DNA from: Caballeronia mineralivorans PML1(12)
Lineage (GTDB): Bacteria > Pseudomonadota > Gammaproteobacteria > Burkholderiales > Burkholderiaceae
Direction of reading: 5' to 3'
Assembly: GCF_001028175.1 (NCBI RefSeq)
Contig: NZ_AEJF01000088.1
Location: forward strand, 35,259-99,258
Length of the DNA: 64,000 nt
The notes beneath the pieces were generated by a model. The model did not search any database and was not told the DNA's origin. It was given only the letters and a program-made list of their open reading frames with translations. Shown piece after piece: positions 26,535-35,570 of this stretch. Positions within the stretch are counted from its first letter, which is position 1. Each line of letters opens with the position of its first letter. Both the position numbers and the translations under genes were made by a program.

Positions 26535-27890
26535 ATGTTCCACTACTGGATTAGAAGCCTGTCCGCGCGCTTGTGGATCACCAGCGTTGCCGCCCTGGCG
26601 GCAAGTCTTACCGTCATTGCCGCGATCGTGCTTTATGGATTCAATCACTTGCCGCCCGAGCGATTCCGGAGCGACGAAAGCCTGAGAATGGCCCAACGGG
26701 TTGCTGCGGGCCTGAACTTCGACGAATCCGGCCGCCCTGTGTCGATCAAGGTCAACGAGCAGACCACCTGGCTTTTCGATGCAGCGCCGACCGAGCTTTT
26801 ATATCGGGTGCTGGATGAATCGGGGCAAGTCGTGCTTGCGTCGCGAGGCGCACGTAACGACGATCCGTGGGATGTCGGAGACCTCGCCTCCGCTGTCGGC
26901 ACGATGAGGCACGCAACAATAGCGGGCAGAAAGTTCGACGTGGTAACACTGGAGATCCGCCATGGGCAGGCGTGGTTCTTCGTACAAAGCGCGGCCAGCG
27001 AAGCCTTTAACCGGGCGGCTCTTGGCGAAAAGATCGAGCCGATTCCGGAGATTGTCGGATATACGCTTTTGATCGCGACCATCATCTTTGGTCTGACGCT
27101 GACATTTACCGTACGCCGGGTGCTACGGCCTCTCAGGGAGGCGTCGAGTGCTGCCGCATCGATCACGCCTCAGAACCTCCAGACCCGCTTGTCGGTCGTG
27201 GGCCTGCCAAGCGAGATCAAACCTCTTCTCACCGCATTTAATGAAGCGCTTGCGCGACTGGAGAACGGTTTTGCCGTGCAACAGCAATTTCTCGCTTCTG
27301 CCGCACACGAACTCCAGACACCGCTGACTTTGATCAGAGGCCAGATCGAGCTGCAGCCGGAGATCGAGAACAAGGAGCTGCTGTTCCGCGAAATCGATTT
27401 GATGGCGCGGCAGGTTCGGCAATTGCTGCATCTCGCCGAGGTCAGCGAATCGCAAAACTTCAATTTTTCCGACGTGGACAGGGTCGCTGTCGCGGAAGAC
27501 GTAGTGGGCTACCTTGCCCGCAAGGCGGATAAAAAGCAGGTGAAACTGCATGTCGACGCGCCCATCGTTCCAGAAACAATGCGCGCTGACAGAAGCGCCC
27601 TCTTTATCCTGTTAAAAAATATTGTTGAGAACGCGATCAACGCCACGCCGCCCCTCGGATCTGTCATGGTCCTGGTCGATGACAGAACCATTCGGATCCA
27701 GGACGAAGGCTCAGGCGTCAATCCCGAGTATCTGCCATTTTTGTTCGAGCGATTCTGGCGTGCTCCCGACGCCCGCCACGACGGGGCCGGATTGGGACTA
27801 GCCATCTGCCGCGAGATAGCGCTGGCTCATGAGTGGCGGCTTACCGTTAGAAGGTTGACCTCGGGAACTCAATTTATTGTGTGGTTTTAG
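26535..27890 (+). CDS. Sensor histidine kinase
   Basis: A 451-residue membrane kinase. Two membrane helices (about residues 12-35 and 172-196) bracket a periplasmic sensor of roughly 135 residues, followed by a HAMP linker. The phosphoacceptor is H258 in SAAHELQTPL, the N-box is NIVENAINATPP, G1 is IQDEGSGV and G2 is HDGAGLGLAI. The ATG follows a 167 bp gap after the atypical regulator. It likely phosphorylates the canonical regulator at 24856. The C-terminus ends soon after G2 with a short G3-like strand. Confidence 0.9.
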   Translation: MFHYWIRSLSARLWITSVAALAASLTVIAAIVLYGFNHLPPERFRSDESLRMAQRVAAGLNFDESGRPVSIKVNEQTTWLFDAAPTELLYRVLDESGQVVLASRGARNDDPWDVGDLASAVGTMRHATIAGRKFDVVTLEIRHGQAWFFVQSAASEAFNRAALGEKIEPIPEIVGYTLLIATIIFGLTLTFTVRRVLRPLREASSAAASITPQNLQTRLSVVGLPSEIKPLLTAFNEALARLENGFAVQQQFLASAAHELQTPLTLIRGQIELQPEIENKELLFREIDLMARQVRQLLHLAEVSESQNFNFSDVDRVAVAEDVVGYLARKADKKQVKLHVDAPIVPETMRADRSALFILLKNIVENAINATPPLGSVMVLVDDRTIRIQDEGSGVNPEYLPFLFERFWRAPDARHDGAGLGLAICREIALAHEWRLTVRRLTSGTQFIVWF

Positions 27891-28089
27891 CTGGTCTCAT
27901 ATGAAAACCCGGGTGATGTTCGGCTCCAGAATTTGTTATTAGCAATCCTTTTTATATTCTATCCGGCTTTGCGATCAGGGCGACCGCATAGGTTCTTTGT
28001 GGTACTCACTGTCCGCCAGCATCCCTGCGTGCCGGTAGTACGCATGCTTCCCGATGTGAATTCAGACTCGAATTTTTGAAGGATAAACA

Positions 28090-29598
28090 ATGAAGCGTTG
28101 GGAAACACCAGCCCTGTGGCGTTGGCTGGTTGTAGCGGCCGCCTTGAGTTTCATACCCGGACTATTCTTGCCCTACATCGGGGAAGAGGCGGTATACACC
28201 ATCTCGACGCTCGAGATGTGGCATGCGCATGACTTATCCAATCCGCTGATCTACGGTGCGGTGTATGGGCGTCCACCGTTCCTGAACTGGATAATGCTCC
28301 CCCTTGCCGAACTCCTTGGCGTGCCACACGTTCTGATTGCGAGCCGGATTGTTACGGCTGTGTCGACCATTCTGACCGGCGCAGCGCTTTTTGGCCTGGG
28401 ACAATACCTGGGTATCGACCGCCGTCATACGTGGCTGGCTGTCCTCGCGTTCTTGAGCTCTGACGCGCTTCTCTATCACGGGTGGCTCGCTTATGCCGAT
28501 CCGCTTTTTGGCTTGCTGACATTCGCCGCCATGAGTTGCGTTCTGCTTGCCGCTCGCAGGCAAAACGTCGCGCTATTGATAGCTGCGTCGTTGTTTACGA
28601 TTGCCGCTTTCCTGACCAAGGCGCTTACGGCCTACGTTTTTGTTGCGATCGTCTGGCTAGTGGTTTATGTGCGCCACCGGGAAGCCCGCCTGACGTTAAT
28701 CAAGCCTGCAGCGCTTTTGTCTTATGCGCTTGCGATTGCCGTGCCGATCGTCTGGTATAGCTTCAACCATACCGCTGCAGTAGGTGCCCAAGGCGCATTG
28801 ATGGTGGCCGACATAGCCAACAAGCTGCGTCCCGACAGCCTGTTCGAGTGGCTGTCGCAGGTCGTCACGTTCCCGCTTGAAACCTTTTGCCGGTTTTTGC
28901 CTGTCTCGCTCATCGTCATTTATACATACGTCCGTCAACGGTCCACTCCGCAACCGGCCGCGAATCAATGGGAGGGCACGATCGCGTGGGCAACGTTGCT
29001 TAACTTCTTGCCGTACTGGCTCGCGCCCTCAAGCAGCATTCGATACATCCTGCCGATCTACCCAATGATCGCGTTCTGTCTTGGTGGTTACCTGAGCCGG
29101 ATCGACCTGCGAACGCTTCGTGTTGCGGTGGGGTGCATCTCGGTTGCCATCGTCCTTAAATACATTGCAATGGTCTGGGCTTTCCCGGCCTACGAGGTCA
29201 GATACCGCGGGGACGCAGCTGCGGTCGCCAAGGATATTCTTTACGCGACACACGATGCTCCGCTCTACATCGATGACCCCTCTAGCGCCGGACTGACTAT
29301 CGCGGCAAACATCGACCAAATGCGATGGCCGGCAGCTCCAATTACGTTTCCCCTCGCTGAATCACGAGATGGCTGGATCATTACACGTCACGCCGACGCT
29401 GCAGGTAGAACGCTGGTGCGCGACTACTGGCTCGGTGGGGACCACGTTTATCTGGTGTGTAGCGGACGAGATTGCGCCACGTCCGGATCGCAGCCGGCCG
29501 TAAAAGGACCGTCGAGGACAACCGTGCCTCTTGTCCACGATGAAACTCGACGACCCGGTGATCTACGCTTGAGCTCTGTCGAAGCCAAACCAGAGTAA
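28090..29598 (+). CDS. GT39-type membrane glycosyltransferase (ArnT/PMT-like)
   Basis: A 502-residue integral membrane protein with about 10-12 helices. The family start includes a conserved acidic periplasmic loop after the first helix (YIGEEAVYTISTLEMW) and the RPPFLNWIMLP motif, as in ArnT and protein mannosyltransferases. These enzymes move a sugar from a polyprenyl-phosphate donor to lipid A, a glycan or a protein on the periplasmic side. The start follows AAGGAT. It lies downstream of the kinase but after a 199 bp gap without a GTAAG box. It could be the terminal transferase for the GT2/GtrA pair at 15044-16523. Confidence 0.88.
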   Translation: MKRWETPALWRWLVVAAALSFIPGLFLPYIGEEAVYTISTLEMWHAHDLSNPLIYGAVYGRPPFLNWIMLPLAELLGVPHVLIASRIVTAVSTILTGAALFGLGQYLGIDRRHTWLAVLAFLSSDALLYHGWLAYADPLFGLLTFAAMSCVLLAARRQNVALLIAASLFTIAAFLTKALTAYVFVAIVWLVVYVRHREARLTLIKPAALLSYALAIAVPIVWYSFNHTAAVGAQGALMVADIANKLRPDSLFEWLSQVVTFPLETFCRFLPVSLIVIYTYVRQRSTPQPAANQWEGTIAWATLLNFLPYWLAPSSSIRYILPIYPMIAFCLGGYLSRIDLRTLRVAVGCISVAIVLKYIAMVWAFPAYEVRYRGDAAAVAKDILYATHDAPLYIDDPSSAGLTIAANIDQMRWPAAPITFPLAESRDGWIITRHADAAGRTLVRDYWLGGDHVYLVCSGRDCATSGSQPAVKGPSRTTVPLVHDETRRPGDLRLSSVEAKPE

Positions 29599-29696
29599 GC
29601 AAACCGAAAAATTCCGGTGGCCGCCATCATTGGTCCGTAGCATCCGGTCCCGGATAATCTGCAATACGTTCGAGGATATCGCCAAGCTCGATCAGA

Positions 29697-31100
29697 TCAG
29701 ACGCTATAAGCGAGGCGCAATCCGCCCCAATGACGGCCTGCAACCATGATTGGCGCGGACACGTCTTTCATCAGCGCGTATTGCCCGGCGCCCATGTCGC
29801 GTCGATACGTTTGCAGCAAGAACGGCTTGGTATGGGACGCCGAAGCCAAACCGGTCCGGTCGTTGAAGATGCGCCGGTTACGTGCGTTGGCGGCATTCCA
29901 GACAGGATCGGCGCCTTGAGAGTGGGAGAACTTCTTGTTGTGCGTGGGCAAGTAACCCTTGGTATCGACCGCGGCGCAGAACACCACGCGTTTATCCAGC
30001 GCCAGCAAAGGCTCCTGGATCTCGGGTAATACGCGGTCGGTAAACTGAATATAACGGGTAGTGAATTGCTCGGGATTGGTCCCGGCAATCGGGTTATAAG
30101 CATGATCGAAAAGGTCCGCTGCCGAGATCTCGCCGCGCGAGATAGCGTGCTCGAACGCGCGGCCGATCTTTTGCGAGGCGGCCATGACCGCTTCGATAAA
30201 CGGCGTATCGGGCGTTTCTATCCCGGCTTCGGCCGTCAGTTCGATCAAGGTTTCGGACACGCCCAGCAGCTTGCTCAACTGATCGCGCGCCTTCGTGAAG
30301 CTGGCGCTTGACTGTTCGACGCCCGCGACCATTTCAGACACTTGCGACTCCAGTCCGCTGCATTGCTGGTCGATAGCTTCGGTCTGCAGCGCGATTTGCT
30401 CGGCTTCGACGCTGAGTTCCGTAATCGCTTTCCCCGTATTCGACACGACTTCGCCGATCGCGTGCGTGCCCTCTTTGACGCGTTGCGCGCGCATGGCGCT
30501 GGCGGAGCCTTCGGCTATCAGCAAGTCGGCCTGGCCCGATAATCTGGTGAGTGTCGCCCCGATTTCCGAGGTCGCCTGGGCGGTCTTGGCGGACAGCGCC
30601 TTCACCTCGGCTGCGACCACGGCGAAGCTCTTGCCGGATTCGCCTGCACGGGCCGCTTCTATCGCGGCATTCAAGGCCAGCAAGTTGGTCTGGCGCGCGA
30701 TGATCGAGATTTCTTCGGAAATCTTGCTGACGCCGTTTAATGACTCTCGCAAGGTTTCGATCTCGGCTGCCATCACCGAGACACTGTCGACCAGGCTATG
30801 GATGTCCGCCAGCGAAACCCTGACGGTTTCCTGGGACTGGCTGACATCGGACGCGGCCTGGTCCGCCACAATCCGCATCTGACGCGCCGCAGCAGCAATC
30901 CGCTGGTTGCCTTCCATGGTCGATGTCGCGGAACGCTGCAGACCGTGGCATAGATCGGTCTGACGCGTGGCGCGGGCAGCGACTTCCTCCACGTGTCCCG
31001 ACACATCGCAGATCTCAATTCCCAGCTTGCCCGCGTGCTCTGCAATCTTGGCGACCGCCACCAGCGTGCGCCCGCGTTGCCCGAATCCGAAACCCGTCAT
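29697..31100 (-). CDS. Soluble methyl-accepting chemoreceptor with C-terminal sensor
   Basis: A 467-residue chemoreceptor-like protein with no membrane segment. The signalling hairpin tip [20 protein letters not shown] is near residues 134-153, far toward the N-terminus. After the signalling coiled coil comes a C-terminal domain of about 140 residues with [14 protein letters not shown] and [20 protein letters not shown], resembling the Cache-like sensory segments of other chemoreceptors. The ATG at 31100 follows GGAGG. A longer ORF exists upstream but lacks coding character. Presumably a cytoplasmic receptor feeding CheA; ligand unknown. Confidence 0.88.
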   Translation of the reverse strand: MTGFGFGQRGRTLVAVAKIAEHAGKLGIEICDVSGHVEEVAARATRQTDLCHGLQRSATSTMEGNQRIAAAARQMRIVADQAASDVSQSQETVRVSLADIHSLVDSVSVMAAEIETLRESLNGVSKISEEISIIARQTNLLALNAAIEAARAGESGKSFAVVAAEVKALSAKTAQATSEIGATLTRLSGQADLLIAEGSASAMRAQRVKEGTHAIGEVVSNTGKAITELSVEAEQIALQTEAIDQQCSGLESQVSEMVAGVEQSSASFTKARDQLSKLLGVSETLIELTAEAGIETPDTPFIEAVMAASQKIGRAFEHAISRGEISAADLFDHAYNPIAGTNPEQFTTRYIQFTDRVLPEIQEPLLALDKRVVFCAAVDTKGYLPTHNKKFSHSQGADPVWNAANARNRRIFNDRTGLASASHTKPFLLQTYRRDMGAGQYALMKDVSAPIMVAGRHWGGLRLAYSV

Positions 31101-31364
31101 CCCTCGCCTCCGGTATTTTAATTTGCGTGGAATTCCCCGATTCTGTCTCGACATGCCGGGCCCGCGAATTCCGCGCGACGTCCTCCGGTATAACGTCCGA
31201 TTGCAGCAAAAACTAAAGGGTGGCGAAGGAACCCATGCGAGATATCGCGTTTGACCGGCGTGCGGGCTGTGTTGTCGGTTCGAACCGACACAGACAGGCA
31301 TCCGGCAGCGGCACGATTTGCCATCGGTAATTGTCAGTAGCCGAAGCCGCCAGCGGCCAGCAAA

Positions 31365-32024
31365 TCAATCGCGATCGGGCGCGCCCAACGGAAACAGCGG
31401 CCGATACGGACGCGCCTCGTCAACGGCACGTGCAAATGACGGACGGGCCAGCAGCCGTTGCCGGTACGCGATCACGTGCGGAAACGCCGAGCCTATGCGA
31501 TGCGTCCAGTCCGCATAAAACAGGAACGGTGCAGCGCCGCAATCGGCCAGGCTGAAGTCATCGCCAGCGGCCCATTCGCGGTCCGCCATGATCCCGTTGA
31601 GCCAGCCGTAAGCAGTGTCGAGCATCGCGCGGGCATCGGCGACACCTCGTGGGTCTCGCTCCGTTTCCGGCCGCAAACTGTCGGCCACGATCTTCTGCTG
31701 CGGCGTCGAGAGGTAGTTGTCGAAGAAGCGGTCCATGCAGCGAACTTCCAACGCGGTACGGGCATCCTCAGGCAGCAGATGCGTGGGCCCCGGATGATAC
31801 AAGCCAAGGTGCTCGATGATGATGCTCGCTTCGACCACAGTGCGCCCCGCGTCAACCAGCACGGGGAAACGCTTCATTGGCCAGAGCGCTACGAGCTCCT
31901 CCATGACCTGCGGGTTCTCATGCGACAACGCGCGAAATTCGAACGGCGTGCGGTTTTCGTACAGCGCGACCAGAACCTTCTGGCAGTACGACGAAAAAGG
32001 ATGCGCGTAGAGTTTTAATGTCAT
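31365..32024 (-). CDS. Glutathione S-transferase family protein
   Basis: A 219-residue GST. The N-terminal thioredoxin-like domain begins MTLKLYAHPFSSYCQKVLVAL with the Ser/Cys region near residues 11-14. FPVLVDAGRTVVEASIIIEHL holds the cis-Pro and the glutathione gamma-glutamyl contact (E/S). The C-terminal helical domain follows. The ATG at 32024 follows GAGG. It conjugates or reduces electrophiles with glutathione. It stands alone between the chemoreceptor and the TPR gene. The 264 bp between 31101 and 31364 shows nothing convincing. Confidence 0.9.
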   Translation of the reverse strand: MTLKLYAHPFSSYCQKVLVALYENRTPFEFRALSHENPQVMEELVALWPMKRFPVLVDAGRTVVEASIIIEHLGLYHPGPTHLLPEDARTALEVRCMDRFFDNYLSTPQQKIVADSLRPETERDPRGVADARAMLDTAYGWLNGIMADREWAAGDDFSLADCGAAPFLFYADWTHRIGSAFPHVIAYRQRLLARPSFARAVDEARPYRPLFPLGAPDRD

Positions 32025-32231
32025 CGGATCACCTCGGGTGGAAAGGCATGTTGCTAAGCAACGGCGGCTAAAAAGCTGCTTTACCTGACGACGAACAAGG
32101 CCGGCGGAAATCGACATCGATCCGGAAACATTTATTCAACGGCCTCACACAAGCGGCCTTCTTTACAAAACCATTTCAGACCGCAGGTGCAGATGGGGAC
32201 GCAAAACGAATGCCCTAAGCGGCGCGCGTCG

Positions 32232-34373
32232 TCACGCGTGCAAGGGGTTTGAGAATTCCTCGACACACGCTTGCCGTACCCGCTCGACGGCCGTGGACCA
32301 GCCCTCGTCCGCGGATTGCCGGAACAGGCGCAGCGTCTGCGGATACCAGGGTGAGTCTTCCCGCTCGCGCATCCAGCGCCAATCGATGTCATCTCGCGGC
32401 AACAGCACCCAAGTCGGCTTGCCCAGCGACGCAGCCACGTGCGCTGCGGACGTGTCGACGCAGATCATCAGATCGAGCTCGCCGATGATAGCGGCGGTAT
32501 CGGCGAAATCGGTCAATTCCGTCCCGAGATGCAGCAGCGGCTGAGCGGCTGGCGACGACTGCCCCTCGTCTTCGCCCTGTCCTTTCTGGAGACTCACGAA
32601 GCTGACACCCGGCACGCTCCAGAGCGGCGCGAGCGTAGCCAGCGACGGCATCGACCGGTTGGCATCGTTGTGATGTTTAGGATTGCCCTTCCAGACCAGC
32701 CCGATTTTGCGCCCGGGTGGGAGCGTTGCAAGTCGCGCGCGCCAATGATCGACGAGCGACGGGTCGGGCCTTAACTGGACGGCATCGGGAATCGTGTTCG
32801 CGGTTGTGCGCAGATGCAGCGGCACGCTCATCGGACTTGTCCAGCAGTCGTATTCGCGTGCCCGGGCCAGCGCTGTCTCGTGGTCGAGTACCGCATCGAC
32901 ACCATCGACAGCGGCGAACATCCTGTGCAATGCAGGCGCGCAGGCAAACGCGATATGCGCGGCTCCTTGTGCCTTGAGCAACGGAAAATAGCGGCCGAAG
33001 TGGACCATGTCGCCGAGGCCATCTTCTTGCCAGACCAGCAGCGACTTGCCCGCAAGCGCTTCACCCCGCCACCGTGGACAAGGTAGCGTGGACTGCGTCT
33101 GGTGATGAATAAATCCTGGCTGGTCATAACGCGAGTCGTAAAGCCGCCATCCCTCTTCGAACTCGCCGGTGCTGAGCAGCAGCGTTGCAAGACTGACTTT
33201 CGCGTCGTGATAGTCGGCGCGGATAGCGAGTGCTCGCCGGTAAGCCGCCTCGGACTCGGGTAGATGGTTGAGTTCCTTAAGCACGTTGCCAAGGTTGTGG
33301 TGGCTTTCGGCGAGATCGGGGCGAATGAGTAGCGCTTGCCGGTAAGCCGCCACGGCATCAGGCAAGCGACGCTGCGCCCAGAGCACATTGCCAAGGTTAT
33401 TGCGGGCTTCGACGATGTCGGGGCGCATCAGCAGCGCTTGCCGGTAGGCCGCCTCGGCCTCGGACAGCCGGTCGAGCGTGTGCAGCACGATACCCAGGTT
33501 GTAGTGGGCCTCCGCGTAGTCGGGACGGATTGCAAGCGCCTGACGATAAGACATCTCGGCTTCGGGAAGCCGTTGCAAAGCGCCCATCAACGCACCCAGG
33601 TTGAGGTGAGCTTCCGCGTAGTCGGGACGAATAGTCAGTGCCATCCGGCAAGCCAGCTCGGCCTCGGGCAGACGGCCTAGTTCCTTGAGCACGGTTCCCA
33701 GGTTGTTGAGCGCTTCAGCGTGCTGAGGGCGGATGAGCAGCGCCTGGCGGTACGCGGCCTCGGCTTCCGGCAGTCGGCCGAGCGCGTTGAGCACGTTGCC
33801 GAGGTTGTTGTAAGCCCCAGCGTCGGGTGACGTTGCCAGCGCTTGCCGATAAGCACTCTCCGCCTCATGCAGACGGCCGAGGTCATAAAGCACGATGCCC
33901 AGGTTGTAGTGGGCCTGCGAGTAATCCGCGCGGATAGCAAGCGCTTGCCGGTACGCGGCCTCCGCGTCGGGCAAGCGGCCGAGGTCGTAGAGCACCGCGC
34001 CAAGGTTGTTATTGGCCTCGGCAAGCTCGGGGCGGATGCCAAGCAGTTGCCGGTAGGTCGCCTCTGCTTCCGGAAGACGGGAGAGTCCCTTGAGCAGCAT
34101 GCCGAGATTATTGTAGGCATCGACGTAATCGGGCTTGGCCTCGATGGCCTGCCGCCAATACGCTTCCGCGTCCGCCAATTGGTTCAAGCCGAGCGAACAG
34201 ACCGCCGCGATATTCAAGGCCTCCGCCAGCACGCCGCCGCTTAAGGCCCAACGCGCTTCAAGCGTCGGCTGCACCATCGACAACGCTTGCGCATACTGCC
34301 CGGCGAGGCATAACGAAGCCGCCGACTGGTAGCAGTCCATGCTGGAAGGCGCGGGCGTCGGTACAGAGGTCAT
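32232..34373 (-). CDS. TPR-repeat glycosyltransferase-like protein
   Basis: A 713-residue protein. The N-terminal half has ten consecutive 34-residue TPR units of the type AEAAYRQALAIRPDYAEAHYNLGIVL. The C-terminal 300 residues form a GT9/OGT-like domain: KSLLVWQEDGLGDMVHFGRY, KIGLVWKGNPKHHNDANRSM and DLMICVDTSAAHVAASLGKP are typical donor-site segments. Such proteins are frequent in Burkholderiaceae and may glycosylate proteins or surface glycans. The start at 34373 is uncertain, since no strong ribosome-binding site is seen and ATG 34340 or GTG 34439 are possible. Confidence 0.85.
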   Translation of the reverse strand: MTSVPTPAPSSMDCYQSAASLCLAGQYAQALSMVQPTLEARWALSGGVLAEALNIAAVCSLGLNQLADAEAYWRQAIEAKPDYVDAYNNLGMLLKGLSRLPEAEATYRQLLGIRPELAEANNNLGAVLYDLGRLPDAEAAYRQALAIRADYSQAHYNLGIVLYDLGRLHEAESAYRQALATSPDAGAYNNLGNVLNALGRLPEAEAAYRQALLIRPQHAEALNNLGTVLKELGRLPEAELACRMALTIRPDYAEAHLNLGALMGALQRLPEAEMSYRQALAIRPDYAEAHYNLGIVLHTLDRLSEAEAAYRQALLMRPDIVEARNNLGNVLWAQRRLPDAVAAYRQALLIRPDLAESHHNLGNVLKELNHLPESEAAYRRALAIRADYHDAKVSLATLLLSTGEFEEGWRLYDSRYDQPGFIHHQTQSTLPCPRWRGEALAGKSLLVWQEDGLGDMVHFGRYFPLLKAQGAAHIAFACAPALHRMFAAVDGVDAVLDHETALARAREYDCWTSPMSVPLHLRTTANTIPDAVQLRPDPSLVDHWRARLATLPPGRKIGLVWKGNPKHHNDANRSMPSLATLAPLWSVPGVSFVSLQKGQGEDEGQSSPAAQPLLHLGTELTDFADTAAIIGELDLMICVDTSAAHVAASLGKPTWVLLPRDDIDWRWMREREDSPWYPQTLRLFRQSADEGWSTAVERVRQACVEEFSNPLHA
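33210..34170 (-). repeat. Tandem 102-bp repeats encoding TPR units
   Basis: About ten adjacent 102-bp units, similar in DNA as well as protein, within the TPR gene. One unit (around 33820) is one codon shorter. Such arrays are prone to unit gain and loss by recombination. Confidence 0.7.
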
Positions 34374-34546
34374 GGGTCGATTGTCGAAGCTAAGGCCTGC
34401 GGTTTCGGGTCGGGTGCTAAAGAGAGAAGCGCCCGTCACGAAGGTTACGATAATTGCTATCGGCGTGACGGCGGGAAATGAGCGGATAGCTCCGCGCTAT
34501 TCGAAGGATGGGGACGCTCTAGAGCGTTTGGACGAGCGAACAAAAT

Positions 34547-34582
34547 CGCCGCGGCTAGTGCAATGACGCACTAGCCGCGGCG
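34547..34582 (-). terminator. Intrinsic terminator of the SDR gene
   Basis: A perfect 15-bp GC-rich stem (CGCCGCGGCTAGTGC and its complement) with a six-base loop, 26 bp after the SDR stop. In the leftward direction it is followed by ATTTTG, a short U-tract. Confidence 0.75.
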
Positions 34583-34607
34583 AACGGGTTAAACCTTACA
34601 AATGCGC

Positions 34608-35423
34608 TTAACGCTTGGCGTGGTTCGTTACGCCATAACGCGCCGCCGGCAACCGATGCGACAAGTTAGGCGCCAATGCCTGCCGCGCCGCTTCAAACGC
34701 ATTCCAGTCGGCAGCTTCCGGCAACGACGGAATCGTCACCAGTTCACCCTGGTCGAGGCCGGCAAGGGCAGCGTCAACCATGTCTTGCGATGTCATGACA
34801 ATACTTTCCGGCAGGTAGCTCACCGGCGTGCCCGCAACGTCCCAGAACTCCGTGCTGGTCGCGCCCGGCAACACTGCCTGGACCCGCACGCCCTTGGCGC
34901 CGAGTTCATGGTGCAACGACTGGGTCAACGCAAGCACGAACGCCTTGCTGCCGCCATACACGCCGTTCAGCGTCTCCGGCGACACCGCGACGATCGACGA
35001 AATGTTCACGATCGTGCCGCCACCACGTGCGACGAAACCCGGTACAACGGCCTTCGTCAAATGCGTCAGCGCAACCACGTTGAGCGTGATCATCGCGTCC
35101 ATTTTTTCGATGTCCGAATCCACCAGCGGCGCCGTCGCGCCCACGCCGGCGTTGTTCACAAGCATTGTGATGCTGGAATCGTTGCGCAGGACGTCTTCCA
35201 CCTGACGCACGCCTTCGGGTGTCCCCAAGTCCGCGACAACAACCTCGAAATTCCGGCCGGTGGCGGTTGTCAGCTTCGTTGCGAGGGCGTTCAGACGGTC
35301 GCGATTGCGCGCTACCAGGATGACGTCATAGCCGCGCTCCGCAAGCCGCTTGGCGTAATCCGCGCCAATGCCCGTCGAAGCGCCAGTCACCAGGGCCGTA
35401 CCTTTGTTCGTTACATTGCTCAT
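34608..35423 (-). CDS. Short-chain dehydrogenase/reductase
   Basis: A 271-residue classical SDR. The cofactor loop is TGASTGIG, the structural motif is LVNNAGVG and the catalytic residues are Ser in NISSIVAVS and Tyr/Lys in YGGSK. The ATG at 35423 follows GGAG at eight bases; the upstream in-frame extension crosses the divergent promoter. Likely NAD(P)H-dependent alcohol/ketone oxidoreductase of unknown substrate. It is divergent from the GlxA-type regulator, which probably controls it. Confidence 0.9.
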   Translation of the reverse strand: MSNVTNKGTALVTGASTGIGADYAKRLAERGYDVILVARNRDRLNALATKLTTATGRNFEVVVADLGTPEGVRQVEDVLRNDSSITMLVNNAGVGATAPLVDSDIEKMDAMITLNVVALTHLTKAVVPGFVARGGGTIVNISSIVAVSPETLNGVYGGSKAFVLALTQSLHHELGAKGVRVQAVLPGATSTEFWDVAGTPVSYLPESIVMTSQDMVDAALAGLDQGELVTIPSLPEAADWNAFEAARQALAPNLSHRLPAARYGVTNHAKR

Positions 35424-35495
35424 TTCCGTTCTCCAGTTTTTCAAGTGATCCGGCTGAAGCGCCGGTGTGTGAACGGAATAGTAGAAGTGTGCGAT

Positions 35496-35534
35496 CATGT
35501 CCTCAATGACGTAGATACCACTTTTTAGGACATG
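35496..35534. promoter_or_regulatory. Spaced inverted repeat in the SDR-GlxA divergent interval
   Basis: CATGTCCT and AGGACATG separated by 23 bases, so the half-sites are three helical turns apart. It lies 36 bp upstream of the GlxA-type start and 72 bp upstream of the SDR start. Likely operator for the AraC-type regulator. Confidence 0.45.
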
Positions 35535-35570
35535 CGCCGGATTGACGTTTCCGGCGCCGCGGGAGGCGAT

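Noticed and set aside
33210..34170. A CRISPR-like array.
   Set aside because: Repeats are contiguous 102-bp coding units with no spacers and translate into TPRs.
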